DNA from: Anaeramoeba flamelloides
Taxonomy: Eukaryota; Metamonada; Anaeramoebidae
Assembly (NCBI GenBank): GCA_027625915.1
Contig: JANTQA010000016.1
Coordinates: 3,973,001-4,037,000 of the forward strand
Direction: 5' to 3'
Length of the DNA: 64,000 bases
Shown: in pieces, positions 1 to 10,914 of the stretch
Layout of the letters: every line of letters begins with the position of its first letter
How positions within the stretch are numbered: the stretch's first letter is position 1
Position numbers and translations under genes: made by a program
Notes under the pieces: generated by a model
What the model saw: only the letters and a program-made list of their open reading frames with translations
Databases searched by the model: none
What the model was told of the DNA's origin: nothing

Positions 1-300
1 CCAAGTGTCGTCAAGTGCCGTAGAGTGTTATCAAGTGATATATAGTGTCCAGGTTTTCTTGAAGTTTTCTGTTTTATTTGCGAAGTTTTCTAGGTTTTTT
101 TGAGATTTTCTATTTTATTTGGAAAATTTATTGATTTTCCAAATAAATAGAAAACTTAAAAAAACCTAACGAAAATCTATTGATTTAACAAATAAACAGA
201 AAACCCAACAAAACCTAAAGGCGGTTTTCCAGAATTCAAAAAAGTAGAGAAAAATCAAATATTTTTACTCAATTCTTTTTATTTTCTTTTAAAGAGGGTT
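1..300. repeat. Hairpin array (family F), left edge of window
   Basis: The segment opens with degenerate ~10-bp linkers of the type TCAAGTGCCG / TAGAGTG (about 1-50). A nested palindrome follows, centred near 130: arms starting AGGTTTTTTTGAGATTTTC pair with a right arm ending AAAAAAACCT, and an outer pair reads AGGTTTTCTTGAAG / AAAACCT. From about 220 a second hairpin class begins, GGTTTTCCAGAATTC then AGAGAAAAATC. The same two hairpin classes and linkers recur at 23465-23770 and 63362-63915, so this is a defined repeat and not random AT sequence. Its left end is cut by the window. Confidence 0.75.
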
Positions 301-904
301 TAGTCAGAAATCCGTGAAAATGATTTTATAGTGAGAAAATAAGATTATAGAGAGTTTGGGCCGAATATCCCTACTTTTTGATTTTATCACAAATTTTCAA
401 AGTTTTCACAAATTTAACAATTATTCCTGGAAATATCTTTGCCAACTCAAAAATTTAAGATAATATTTTATTCTGTTACAAAAAATCTAAATAATATAGA
501 TCATCAATTACATTATTTTTATATATTTTTTAATGTTTATTGACTTTTTAAGTCATTTTTTTTATACATAAATTAAAACTAAAAATTTAATTCTCAATTT
601 ATCACAACTTTTTTTTTGTTTGATTATCGCGATTATGTTCATTATCCTGTGTTTTTAGAATATTATCAGAAATATTTCAGATTATCAGTAAAAAAATACA
701 AATTGATGATAATCTGCATTATCGTGAAAAGATAAATTAATCACTAATTTGTCGATTTGTTAGGGAAATTCTAATATTGCTGATAATCTCTATTATTTTA
801 TCTTAATTTTAAATTATGGATAAAGTTTGGCCAAACCACCCATTCCCCGAGCATAAAGCACATGTCTTAAATAAAACCCTTGTTTTTTTTTTTTTTTCTT
901 TTAT
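301..904. other. Spacer, no gene seen
   Basis: There is no supported coding region. Between about 620 and 800 there are several TTATCGCGATTA / GATAATC / TTATCAG-like words. These resemble the subterminal motifs of the element at 28550-29804, so this may be a decayed end of a related DNA transposon. Nothing else is recognisable. Confidence 0.4.
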
Positions 905-1260
905 TGTTCTGATGCAAAATCTAGTTAAGTACCCAATAGTGTATCTAAATTCAAATATATTTCGAAGGTAAAATTCTTGATATTTTGAGAAGCTTTAAAA
1001 TTAGGAATGAAATTTATTCAAATTTTTTGGTAATTTTTCCAAATTTTTAATAATTTTTCCCCCAATTGTTTGAAATTTTTTGTTTTTTCTGTATCAATTT
1101 ACAATTGTTTTATTTTTCATGAAAGAATTTTATTTTTAATCTTTCATTAATAGAATATTTCTTTTTTAACAGTAGAACTTTAAGAAATCAATATGATATT
1201 TACTTGGGATTTATTGTCGGTTTTGCTTATCATTTAATGTGTATGACTTCTAAGCTAAAT
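905..1260 (+). mobile_element. Fragment of foldback family A
   Basis: The block runs from a CCCAATAGTGTATC-like word through AATAGAACTTTAAGAAA... to the GGGATTTATTGTCGG region. It is alignable by eye with the right arm of the large inverted repeat at 37190-38190, and with 54000-54260 and 55010-55270. It is well diverged and has no partner arm next to it, so it looks like a solo, old arm. Confidence 0.5.
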
Positions 1261-2176
1261 TTCAAAAATAGGGTCATCATTAGTATTTTATAAATTATTG
1301 GTATGTGTGTTGTGTTAACCAAATATTCTGAACCCAATATCTTTTAAAAGTCATTATTGAATATTTAATATCAAGAAAAAATCTTCTTTTAATGAAAATT
1401 TCCCAAAGTTGAATTCATTTTTTTGCATTTTTTCTTTCAAAATGATTCCATATTTTTATTTTTATGTTGAATGAACAAGAACATTTTTGAAAATCGTTAA
1501 TATTCAAGAGATGAGATTAATTAGCATTGGGGAAAGGGATTGTAAAATTCAAAGAAAGTAAAACACCCAAGAAGTGTTTGCTTCGAAAACAAGTATCAAC
1601 CAAATTTGCTTTAATGAGTTACAATGGTTCCTTGAAAAGTGAAGAAATAGCAAGATCAAATAAGATCTTCTTTTCTCTTTCATTTGGAGACAATGTGATG
1701 AATGTAATCGTATTCATTTTATCTTTGAGTTCTTTGTTGTACATTCAAAAAATTGGTTTTGTTTTCGTTTTCTTTTCTTTTTCTTTTTCTTTTTCTTTCT
1801 TTTGTTGAGATTCTTTTTATCTTGAAAAAGGTATCAAGGAAAGTTTTGGCTGATACCAAATGGGTAAATAGTAAAAATCTGATAACTCTGATGGAAAGTT
1901 GTTTCAAAAGGTTCTTGGAAGCAATGGTGAATCTTAAATGGATAATTTTAAGATGAAAAATCATTTCAAAAATAGGGTCAGATTTATTTTTTTCTTTATG
2001 GGTTTCTTTTCTCTATTCTTTTATTAGAAATAATAATTAAAACAGAAAAGGGTGTTTTAGACAGTTATTTTTTAGTTTTAAGTTCTGATTTTTCTGGGTT
2101 GAGTTTTGGTATTCACTAAATGAGAAACTACAATTTTTTTTCAATCAAAAATTTGCCCCTATTTTTGAAATTAAGC
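1257..2176. mobile_element. Segment bounded by short inverted repeats, possible decayed element
   Basis: AAATTTCAAAAATAGGGTCA at about 1259-1279 (repeated near 1963-1983) faces CCCCTATTTTTGAAATTAAG at about 2157. The same pair of ends also bounds short segments at about 11850-12045 and 38195-38415, which suggests a MITE-like family. Inside lies an open stretch at about 1527-1808 (+) encoding GIVKFKESKTPKKCLLRKQ and more. I do not recognise it. Its C-terminal half is a Ser/Phe homopolymer from a TTTTCT microsatellite. It could be a transposase scrap or chance. Confidence 0.35.
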
Positions 2177-2666
2177 TTAGAAAAAATAAACACGTATTTT
2201 AATTTAAAAACATGGGTTTTACCAAGTCTGCACGGATTATTTTAGCAACAGTATTGGTAAAATAAAAGTTTTTCATTTTTTTTTTTAATTTTTTGAAGAG
2301 TCTAGTACTTAAGATCACCAAGATAATTTCGAAATAAACTGTCACACGCTTCAATTTTAGTGAGTGTTATGATGTTGATACTTGCTTAAATCAATTTTAA
2401 ACGCAAAGCAATTATTTAAGAGTGAAGTAAAAGAGCATATTATAGGAATCTTATTACAATGTGAAGGCAACACCCTTTAAACAATTTAAAATTATACTTG
2501 GGAATATTTTAACAATGATCTTGAGTCGTTTCGAGATTGGCGAAAAATGATCAAAAAATAATTGTTTTTCCAAAAGTGGTGTGATTCGTTTATTGGTGTG
2601 AGAATTCAATGAAAAGATATTTGATAAATACGTATTAAGGAATTGTAAGCATTCGGGTTTGGAAAT
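2177..2666. other. Spacer downstream of the TOM1-like gene, no gene seen
   Basis: Nothing coding is supported on either strand. I looked here in particular for exons encoding the two missing C-terminal membrane helices of the neighbouring minus-strand gene and saw none. Confidence 0.4.
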
Positions 2667-3549
2667 TTAATTGTTTTTGGGTTCAATTTCCTTTGTTTTG
2701 GTTCGCTAAAAATCTTAAGTTTTTGTTTGAAAGAAAAAAAATAAAAAGAAGAAAAAAAAAATGAGTTTTCATACCCGATATCTTTTTATTAGCAAAATCC
2801 CATAAATAAAAAACCCAATTGAAACTATCGCAGAAATACCAGCAATAACCAATACATTTATGTCATAAAAAAGGTCATGTTCTTTATCTTCTGGTGCGCT
2901 TCGAGCAACAACAATTATGCAGACGATGATATAAATTAAAAATAACCCGTTTAAAATATAAAAAGGAAGTCTAAGTGTTGACAGCCTGATCATTGTGTTT
3001 GACCTTAATAAGCCATGTGCCATTTCCGCCCTTATTTTCAATTTTGAAGATAAAAAAAAAAAGAAGAATAAATTTAAAAAGAAAAGAGTGAATCATTTAA
3101 GAAGGTAATTTTAAACAAAACAATTACGAGCAACAAAAAAAACGAATGTAGAAAATTGTGAATTGAAAACAAACCAAAAAAAAACAAGTAAAGTGAACGA
3201 AGCAAAAAAGCTTAAGATTGCAAATCGATTCATTGTAAATTCAAAAGTAACATATTTTCCATTCTCTTTAAAGATAAGCCATATTATCCTAAAAGTGAGG
3301 AAAAGCAAAGCAATTGAATGGAATTTGACTTGAATAGTAAGGCGTGATCCTTTATAAGTGGACTTGATGTGTTTAACAAATTGTATCTATTCAAAAAAAA
3401 AAATAAAAATCGAAACAAAAAATCTTAACTTTATGAGAATAATTTACGAACCAAATCGTAATTCTTTAGAAAGGAGTAGGTGATCTTACTGCTGCAAATA
3501 CAAAGATCAAACAACAAAGAACGATCCCAAAAATTAATTCCCAATGCAT
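2667..3549 (-). CDS. TOM1/THH1/TOM3-like multipass membrane protein (short form)
   Basis: Minus-strand gene with four inferred exons: 3549-3490, 3386-3175, 3030-2775 and 2705-2667 (introns 103, 144 and 69 nt). All phases agree, giving 188 residues. Five hydrophobic helices are visible: exon 1 (WELIFGIVLCCLIFVF), then about residues 40-57, 70-90, 112-132 and 145-167. The tryptophan split by intron 2 restores FFW-AEM, matching the FWAEIY stretch that plant TOM1/TOM3 proteins carry after their third helix. The later NVLVIAGISAIVSIGFFIYG resembles their fifth helix. TOM1-type proteins are GPCR-like membrane proteins, usually with seven helices. Here the predicted end is a short basic tail (RTKTKEIEPKNN), so helices 6-7 are missing or lie in an exon I cannot find. 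The family call is by motif memory and the function here is unknown. Confidence 0.6.
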
Positions 3550-5734
3550 ATTCAAATAAAAAAAGTTGTTGGTATATCAGAAAATCAAAAAAAAATGATT
3601 ATATTTTTTAAAATCTCAGATCAGATTTGCTGTTTTTGGGATTATGTAACAGTAAGGATTTTTTTGTGATCATTTTTTGGAGTGTAAAATTAATCAAATT
3701 TCAATTCTACTGAACTAAAAATGGACGACTTATTATTAAATAATAATAAAGGTTAATATGTCAACGGATTTATACCGAACTATTAAAAAATCAAGTTTTG
3801 TATTTATACGCAATAAACTTTTGATCCATCATTAAATTCAAAAATTTTTATTCAATAAATAATATAGATAGTTCAAATTTAACTTGAAAGAAAATTTACA
3901 TATTTTTTTTTTCTAAACTATTAAGTTAATTCTTGAAAATTGGAAAATATAAATTTTCGTTTTATGTTGGAAATTATAGATTTAGAAAGAAAAATTTTTT
4001 TTTTATGTTCTTATTTTTAATGATTAATATTTCAATACAAATCTCATCCAATAAAAAAATTGAAATATTAGTGATTTTATAAAAGAATATTTAATAGAAG
4101 TTTAATAAAAATTAATCAAATAAATTCATATTTAACAAGTAATGATTTTTTTTTTTTATTCTTTATGGTTTTAAAAAAGTTATTTTCCCATTTTCAAAAT
4201 GAAAAAAAAAACCTAAAAATTATTTATTTTAATTGAAAAAACAACTCTCTTTTACTCAATTTGGCCTAACCAAAAATGAAACAGTAAACATTATTTTTAA
4301 TGAATAAGCCAATAAAGGATTTTTTTGAAACTTGAGAAATGATAAACTTTAAAAAGGAATTAATACCCTAAAAGAAATGCCAGAGCAAACTATAAATTTA
4401 GGAAATAAATGAAGTTCTAAAAAGAGGTATTTGATAATGGGGTTTCTATTGTATATTTAAACAATTTATTTGGGAAATTAGTATTGTTCAAAACAGGATT
4501 TGTTAATAGTTAATATAGTGTTTTTTTATGTAGGAAATTACAAAGACCGATTTTCTTTAAGTTTATTTGGATTAAACAAACATTTATTTTTCAAATTGAC
4601 TTTCTTAAAAAAAACAAAAAGTTAAACAAACAATTATATAAATAAGAAAAAATAATCAGATTAAAAAATTGAAACAATATTTTGAGGAGAATATTTAAAA
4701 AAACCAAGAGATTTCGTTATATTACCTTCAATAAAAAATTGTAGCTCTTGTACTGAAAAGGATTTTTTTTCAACAAACTAGTCAGATTCCGTAACAAAAA
4801 ACCTGGGAACAATTCAAATTATTTTTTGTATGAAAAAAAATTGATTTTAAATTATAAGGCTAAATTACTAAATAATTTTTATCATATTTCCTTTAAAAAA
4901 GAGTGAAATTACATATAAAAATAAAAACAAAATATCCAAGTAAAAATTTTAAATTACGAAAATTTTAATAATCAAAACCAACTTGATTAAAATAAAATAA
5001 TAATGTTTGAAATCTTTAAGAACGGTATTTGATTGTCCAACCATAATAATTCTGACAAAAATGGGAAAAAAATTTCTTATCTTAATAATTATTAAAATTA
5101 AAATTTTTAGAAAGCAATAGTGATTAAAATAATCATCAAAACGATAATACACTTTTTGAATAAATAAAATCATTTGGATAATCATTTCTCTATAAAAAAA
5201 AAGATAAAAATAAAGATAATATCAATTAAATGCTAATCTGAAGAAAAACTTGGGAAAAATTGGATAAATTTTTATTTAAAAATAGATTGAGGTTTCCAAT
5301 GTAATTTAATAAAAAGTACTCAAAATAATCATTGTAAGTCTCTAGGAAATTTCAAGGGAATTTTTCTTGAAATACTAATGAATTTAAGGAAAAATGTGAA
5401 AATATCAAAGAAAATATATTGAAAAATTAATCCAAAATTATTGAATTTTTGATTGTTTCGATTACGAAAAAAAGAAATACTACCTAAAAAAGCAAAAAAA
5501 AAAGAAAAAAAAAAAAAAAAACAGGATATAAATGTAACAATCAAACAACTTTCTGATATAAATATTGAAAATTCTTCTACTATCATTTTTTCCACAAAAT
5601 ATTGCTTTCTGAAACTCCCAGATTTATTACAAGATTTAGCCTTTCAATTTGTTATGATATTTTGGACTATTTACCAAATTTTTTATTATAGGCTTTTTCT
5701 TTATTTTTGTTAGAAAAAGAATATATATATATAT
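3550..5734. other. Extremely AT-rich spacer, no gene seen
   Basis: More than 2 kb of A/T runs. The longest open frames are Phe/Ile/Lys-rich and mostly lie opposite homopolymers (for example around 4949-5185 and 5329-5713), without recognisable motifs or supported splice structure. I see no repeat shared with the rest of the window. Confidence 0.5.
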
Positions 5735-7236
5735 CCTTTAGCACCCCGGATTTGCCTAAATTTCATCAAGTTTTTTAAATTAGATTTAAAATGATATTGA
5801 TCTACTAATATATTAATTTTCTTATTTGTCTTTAATCCAGATTTGAATTATAATAAAAAGTCAAAATAGTTCAAAGATAAAGTTGTTAAGTTATTGTTTT
5901 TTTTTTTTGAAATTGAATGCTTTAAATAATAATAATTCATTTTTAGATTTTTTTTAAAGATTTTTATTTTTATTTTATTTTTTTAAATCAGAAATTTTAT
6001 TACATTAATAGTAATTCAAAAACTCAACACATTAATTTATTAATAATAACCACCAAACAATTTTGCTAATTTTATAATAAAAAAAATAAATAAAAAAATA
6101 AATTACTTTGAAATTTAATTTTTTTTTTTAGAAAAAATTTCAATAAATATCAAATTAAGAGAAAAATGAAATTTATTTCTTTAGGCCAAAATTAAATTTT
6201 TTATATGATTAATTTTCTAAAACTTTTATTTAAGCAATAAATAATAATTGAAAATCAAAAAAAAAAAAAAATTATAAAATAATTTCAATTTATTAAATTG
6301 GAATAAAACAAATATAAATTACTTTTTATCTATAAAATATTTATACCTAAATTTAAAATAAAATAAAAAATAACTTTTAAATATTATTCCAATATAATAA
6401 AATAATCTCCGAAACCAAATTTTTTTAATTGAAATTTTGATATTGGTAAAAATTTGAATAATATATTTGCGATATTTGGATTTTTCCTTAATAAATTAAT
6501 CCAGATCTTGTTAAATAAGTTCTGATATATGGTCTCTAATTCAACAATATTGTTTATTTTATGTCTAGATTTTAAAAAGTCAAAAATTAAAAAATTATAA
6601 AAAATAAAAAAAAAAAAAACAATTATTAATCTTACTCGAACTATTGGTCAAATCATTTAAAATTGAAAAAAAATCTTGTTGAAAAAATTGTAAAAGTTTG
6701 CAATGAAAAAAAATTTGATATTTTTTTCTAATTTAATTTAAATTTTTTTTTTATTTTTAAATTAATTTAGAATCTAATATAGATATTGATATTGAATCTT
6801 AATCAATAGATAAAACAAATTTTCTATGTGATGTTATAATAACATTTATAATGAATAAATTATTTAATCAAGCATTTTAGGCAATTTTGGGGCGTAAAGG
6901 GCCCCAAAAAATTTCCAGTAAAGTATGATGTGTTTTAAATGTTAAAACTAGGAGGTTTTTGATGTCTTGACAAACTTTTCAAAAAAAAAAAAAAAAATTT
7001 ATTTTGACAAAATTTGGAAAAATAATAAAATCACAATAACCAAAAAAAAATTTCCCAAAGTTGAAAATTTTTTTTCAAGTTATTTTTTTATTTTAAGTAA
7101 CTAATCAATTTTTAATAATAAAATTTTCTTTCTAAGATAATTGTTTATTAATTCTATACCTTATTATCCTTTGATAACATTTCAAATTAAAATTTTTGTT
7201 TGAAATGTTTTTAGGTTATTTGGGGTGCTAAGGGAT
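5735..7236. mobile_element. TIR-bounded element in a TA microsatellite (family J)
   Basis: Left end CCTTTAGCACCCCGG...GCCTAAA (5735-5760), immediately preceded by a (TA)n tract. Right end TTTTAGGTTATTTGGGGTG then CTAAGGG (about 7212-7234), immediately followed by (TA)n. A third, similar right-type end, TTTTAGGCAATTTTGGGGCG then TAAAGGG, lies at 6876-6900. So either one 1.5-kb element is present or a 1.17-kb element plus a second terminus. The interior is almost pure A/T, without coding capacity. It looks like a non-autonomous DNA element that entered a TA repeat. Confidence 0.5.
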
Positions 7237-7248
7237 ATATATATATAT

Positions 7249-7781
7249 AAACTAAATTCCAAAATTTTGGGCACAGTGTAAACAGTTGAAAGAATAACAA
7301 TACTTTACTTTACATTCAATTTGAAAATAATTTTGGTTTTACAAACTATTTCATTTTTTGACTTTTTTGTTTTGTTTTCATTTCCTAGTTTCCCAGTTAC
7401 TTAATCTGTTTCCTTAGATCCATTTTTTTTTTCTATGGTTGATAGAAGGGTAATTTTGAGTTTGTTAAATTGGAAAACCACATACAATTAATTGATCTTA
7501 TCTTCTCATTTGATTGATCAACAATCTTTGGTGAAATTGCAACAAATTTACCAATACATTTTTTTATTCGGCTCGTTTCATTATTTTGGACCGACCAATT
7601 TTTATTTTTTCGTTTTTTATTTTTTTTCTGTTATTTGGATTAAAATTTTTACCAATAAAAACATTAATACTATGTACTTAAATGTGGTTTTATATTACTT
7701 TTGTAAAAATATAATAAATTGGGTATTTTTTTTTTGCCTATGTTTGATTTTGGGTATATACCAATTTTTGGAATCGGGTTT
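7249..7781 (+). mobile_element. MITE family B, copy 1
   Basis: A ~530-bp element. It begins ACTAAATTCCAAAATTTTGG and ends CCAATTTTTGGAATCGGG. Inside it carries the family's fixed words AACAGTTGAAAGAATAAC, TTCCTTAGATC, the palindrome TTGATTGATCAA and CAAATTTACCAATACATTT. Other copies lie at 17000-17505 (-), 42080-42609 (-), 44484-45015 (-) and 49711-50239 (+), with diverged ones at 20940-21210 and 60978-61345. It encodes no protein. Confidence 0.75.
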
Positions 7782-7830
7782 ATTTATATATATATATATA
7801 TGCGTGTGTGTGTGCGTGTGTGTGTGTATA
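7782..7830. repeat. TA and GTGTGC microsatellite
   Basis: (TA)n followed by TGTGTGCGTGTGTG-type dinucleotide repeat, directly at the right end of MITE B copy 1. The long open frame through here (7492-7836) is an artefact of this tract and the MITE. Confidence 0.85.
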
Positions 7831-8844
7831 ACATAAAAAAACAAAAAAAACCGTAAATGAAGCCAAATTTCTATTAGACGACAAAATCCAAGTCAAAACT
7901 ATAAACAAATCCTAAATATTACAATCAAAAAATGACAATACAAAAAAATTATTTGTTTTTTTTCATTAGCTAATTAAAAAAACAGAAAAGCCCTTTTAAT
8001 TAAAATTAAAAGAATAGTTTTAGGTGTAAACTCAGTAAGGATAAAAAGTAATTGTGACAACTAATAAACCTGACAATTTTAACAGAATAGTTTATATGTT
8101 TTATTTAAGAGTATGAGTTTATTTTAGCTGTCCAATAATATTTGTTAAGTTCTCAAAAAACAGATTCGAATTCAACGAATATGTTAAATAATTATAATGA
8201 GAAGATATTTAAAATTTCATTGATAAAAATTTAATCATAATTTAACTTTGAAAATTTGAAGATTTTATTCCTTGTAATTTTTTTCAAAATTTCATCCAAA
8301 ATCACCATACGAAATTTTAAAAGTCAAAAATTTTTGATGCCATTGATTATTTCTCAATTGAAAATTTAATGGATTTCTTTTTACCTTTATCTAATCTGAT
8401 GGAACAAAAAATTTTATCTCACTGAAAAAATTTCTTTTTTGAGTTTCATCATCGATAAAAATATGTTGAAACTTCACAAATACAAAAATTGAAAATCAAG
8501 AATTCTCACAATAACCTATTTTAAAATTATTCCCTTTTTCCATTGTAAAAGACTTATCCGTAAAAATTTCCACTTAAAATTTTTTTTTTGAAGTTTAATT
8601 GAAATTTTCACCAAACTAATTTCAAAGTGAGAGTTACTTTTGCTCTCCTGTGTAGCCCAAAGGTCTAAATTAAAAGTTCTATCGTTTTTGATCTTAAAAA
8701 TTTCTATAAAGAGAATAATTTCTTTCAATCGTAAATGTTGAAAATAAAGTTAAATGAAACAATTTTGATTTTTATCTGATTGAGGAAAGAAATTTTAAAA
8801 AAGTCATTTTTTTAACTTTTTTGTTCAATTGTAAACCTTTTCAG
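7831..8844. other. Spacer upstream of the vWA/alpha-kinase-like gene
   Basis: No coding region is supported. A polypyrimidine stretch ending TTTTCAG sits directly before the ATG at 8845, and a donor-like CAATC|GTAAATG lies at 8731. A 5'UTR intron of about 114 nt (8731-8844) is therefore possible but unproven. Confidence 0.35.
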
Positions 8845-10914
8845 ATGAATAACTATAAGGAACTCAAAACAATCATTGAAAAAATTGTTACGAAACAAAA
8901 AAAAATCAAAAGGTTTCTCAAAAAAGAAGTGGAAACTAACACCAAAATCAAAGATTACCTTGTGAAGAATAAACAAAAAAACGAACTCAAGTATTATAAA
9001 GAAAAGAACAAAAATCGAAAAAAGAACAAAAAAGAATATTTTGAGCTGTACCAAAAATTTAGTAATGAAGTAAAGAAACTCAAGCGTTGCTTAATGAAAA
9101 TTGAAACAGAAAACAAAACAACAAAAGGAAAAAAAAATAAAAAAGGAAAAGAAAAACAAAAAGATAAAACAAAAGAAAAAGAAAAAGAAAAAGAAAAAGA
9201 AAAAGAAAAAGAAAAAGAAAAAGAAAAAGAAAAAAAGAGAATGAAGAAACTAAAAGAATTACTGGGCGATTTACAATTATTTAAGATTTCTCTTAAAACA
9301 GAAATTGTGAATTATTTGTTGAGGATTCTTTATGCAAAGCAAAACAAAAAATACAAACGAAATTTTCAAACCAAGAAGAACTTTCGTATCTACAAAACAG
9401 GCATTGACTTGTGTGTAATTCTTGACAAAAATAAAGCCAACCGAAACAATAGTATATATACCCAATCTGTTTTCGAGCTAGTAAATGAATTGTTACGAAT
9501 AAACGAACGCGTTTCCATTCGTTTATCTTTTATTATCCTCAAGCCTGATCGGTATCAATTTTGTTATAAAAAGTTCGAACAAGATGAAAAAATATTAAAG
9601 AAAGTTTTTCAAAAAAAAAAAGGATTCAAAACAGTAAACTCGAATTTAGATTTACAAAAATCCAGCAAGTTTTTTAAGGATAGCGATTATTCCGCAATCA
9701 AAAAAGAAAATCTCAATATTAATTGGAAATCAAAGGCAAGGATAGTTCTTTTAGATTCAGAAATTGATCTCGACTATTTTCGGAATGTAAAGGTGGCCAA
9801 GTATGGTAGCGAAGACGGCGAAAAAAAGGAAGAAGATGATTATGATGATAATGAGAAAAGTAATCGAAAAAATAAAGAAATAAAAAACAAAATTGCCAAA
9901 AATTTAATTATTTTAAATGGAAACAAAAGAATAATGAATGACCAATCTCAAGATCACAAAAGTAATAAAAAGAGGAATCGAAATAAAAAAAAAAAAAAAA
10001 AAAAAACAAATAGGGATCATAGTGACTTGAAGAGCTTGATTCAAAAAAAAACGAAAAACTATCAAACACAACTTAAAAGCCAACTCAAACTTGACACATG
10101 CTTAGTACTAAATGAAGATAATGAGATCCTGAAGGGTATGTTCAATTTTTGTATCAAGGTTATCAATAAAGCATATTACGATAACGATAAATATCTCGAT
10201 AAAATGATGCTAGAGCCATTGTTTCCATTCCCGGCAATTAAAAAAGCAAATATGAAACCATTTTTAAGCAATTCAAACATTTATGAGGCAGATATTTTAT
10301 ACCATAACGAATCTCAGATTGGTGATAAATGTGATTTGAATATTTTGTTTAATGATGAATTCCAAATACACCAAACTAAATTACTAAAAATTAATTGTAA
10401 AAAATGCAAATGCGAGAACAATTTTAATTTTGAAAAATATAAATATTATTTCTTCATCGATACAACATTAAAAATACCTTTATTGGCAAAGAAAATTATT
10501 AATAATGACATGATTACGCCGTACCAATATACACAGGCGGGGAATTTGAATTCCATTTTACGTACATTTGTGAAAAAATCGAATGCAAAGAACAAAGAGT
10601 CGGAGAAAATTGATTTTTCGCCTTTATTTATTTTCAATTTGATAAATAAAAAGGAAAACAGCTATTATTTAGTTGAGCCTTACTTTGAAAATTATAATGG
10701 TAGACAGAAAGGCGCCGAGAATAAAATCGAAAAATATCAGGATTTTGAAAGGTTTACTTATAACCATTCCAATCACCAGCTGCTTATACAAATCAAAAGT
10801 GTTATACAAGGAAAAATTCAAAAATTCGCAATACATACAAAAGAAAAATCGTTTTATCGGGTTAAATCCTCGAATTCAAAAATTGATAAATTTACAAAGC
10901 ATATTGAAAATTAA
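8845..10914 (+). CDS. Lys-rich protein with degenerate vWA and degenerate alpha-kinase domains
   Basis: Single long exon of 689 residues. I start at ATG 8845; the frame is open a little further 5' but only through a TTG and a probable splice acceptor. Residues 1-110 are a basic coiled-coil-like region, then comes a Lys-Glu alternating tract (about 111-131). A vWA-like fold follows (about 185-310): hydrophobic strand IDLCVILDKN where the MIDAS motif DxSxS should be, and NWKSKARIVLLDSE near 295, which matches the NWKSKxRI strand typical of protist vWA/alpha-kinase (VwkA-type) proteins. The C-terminus looks like an alpha-kinase remnant: YYLVEPYFENYNG, then FERFTYNHSNHQLLI, then AIHTKEKSFYR. These resemble the family's VEPY, FSHFTYEHS and IHT motifs, but the catalytic VDLQG and the final Cys/His zinc site are not recognisable. 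A likely pseudokinase; partner and role unknown. Confidence 0.65.
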   Translation: MNNYKELKTIIEKIVTKQKKIKRFLKKEVETNTKIKDYLVKNKQKNELKYYKEKNKNRKKNKKEYFELYQKFSNEVKKLKRCLMKIETENKTTKGKKNKKGKEKQKDKTKEKEKEKEKEKEKEKEKEKEKKRMKKLKELLGDLQLFKISLKTEIVNYLLRILYAKQNKKYKRNFQTKKNFRIYKTGIDLCVILDKNKANRNNSIYTQSVFELVNELLRINERVSIRLSFIILKPDRYQFCYKKFEQDEKILKKVFQKKKGFKTVNSNLDLQKSSKFFKDSDYSAIKKENLNINWKSKARIVLLDSEIDLDYFRNVKVAKYGSEDGEKKEEDDYDDNEKSNRKNKEIKNKIAKNLIILNGNKRIMNDQSQDHKSNKKRNRNKKKKKKKTNRDHSDLKSLIQKKTKNYQTQLKSQLKLDTCLVLNEDNEILKGMFNFCIKVINKAYYDNDKYLDKMMLEPLFPFPAIKKANMKPFLSNSNIYEADILYHNESQIGDKCDLNILFNDEFQIHQTKLLKINCKKCKCENNFNFEKYKYYFFIDTTLKIPLLAKKIINNDMITPYQYTQAGNLNSILRTFVKKSNAKNKESEKIDFSPLFIFNLINKKENSYYLVEPYFENYNGRQKGAENKIEKYQDFERFTYNHSNHQLLIQIKSVIQGKIQKFAIHTKEKSFYRVKSSNSKIDKFTKHIEN

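Noticed and set aside
1-300. CRISPR-like array at the left edge
   Set aside because: The repeats are palindromes of variable length with short linkers, not uniform repeats with unique spacers, and the context is eukaryotic.
1527-1808. 93-codon plus frame with basic N-terminal part as a host gene
   Set aside because: Its second half is a TTTTCT microsatellite, and it lies inside a segment bounded by short inverted repeats. I keep it only as a possible element scrap.
7492-7836. 114-codon Phe/Ile-rich plus frame
   Set aside because: It lies across MITE B and a TA/GT microsatellite, and the frame is not open in other MITE B copies.
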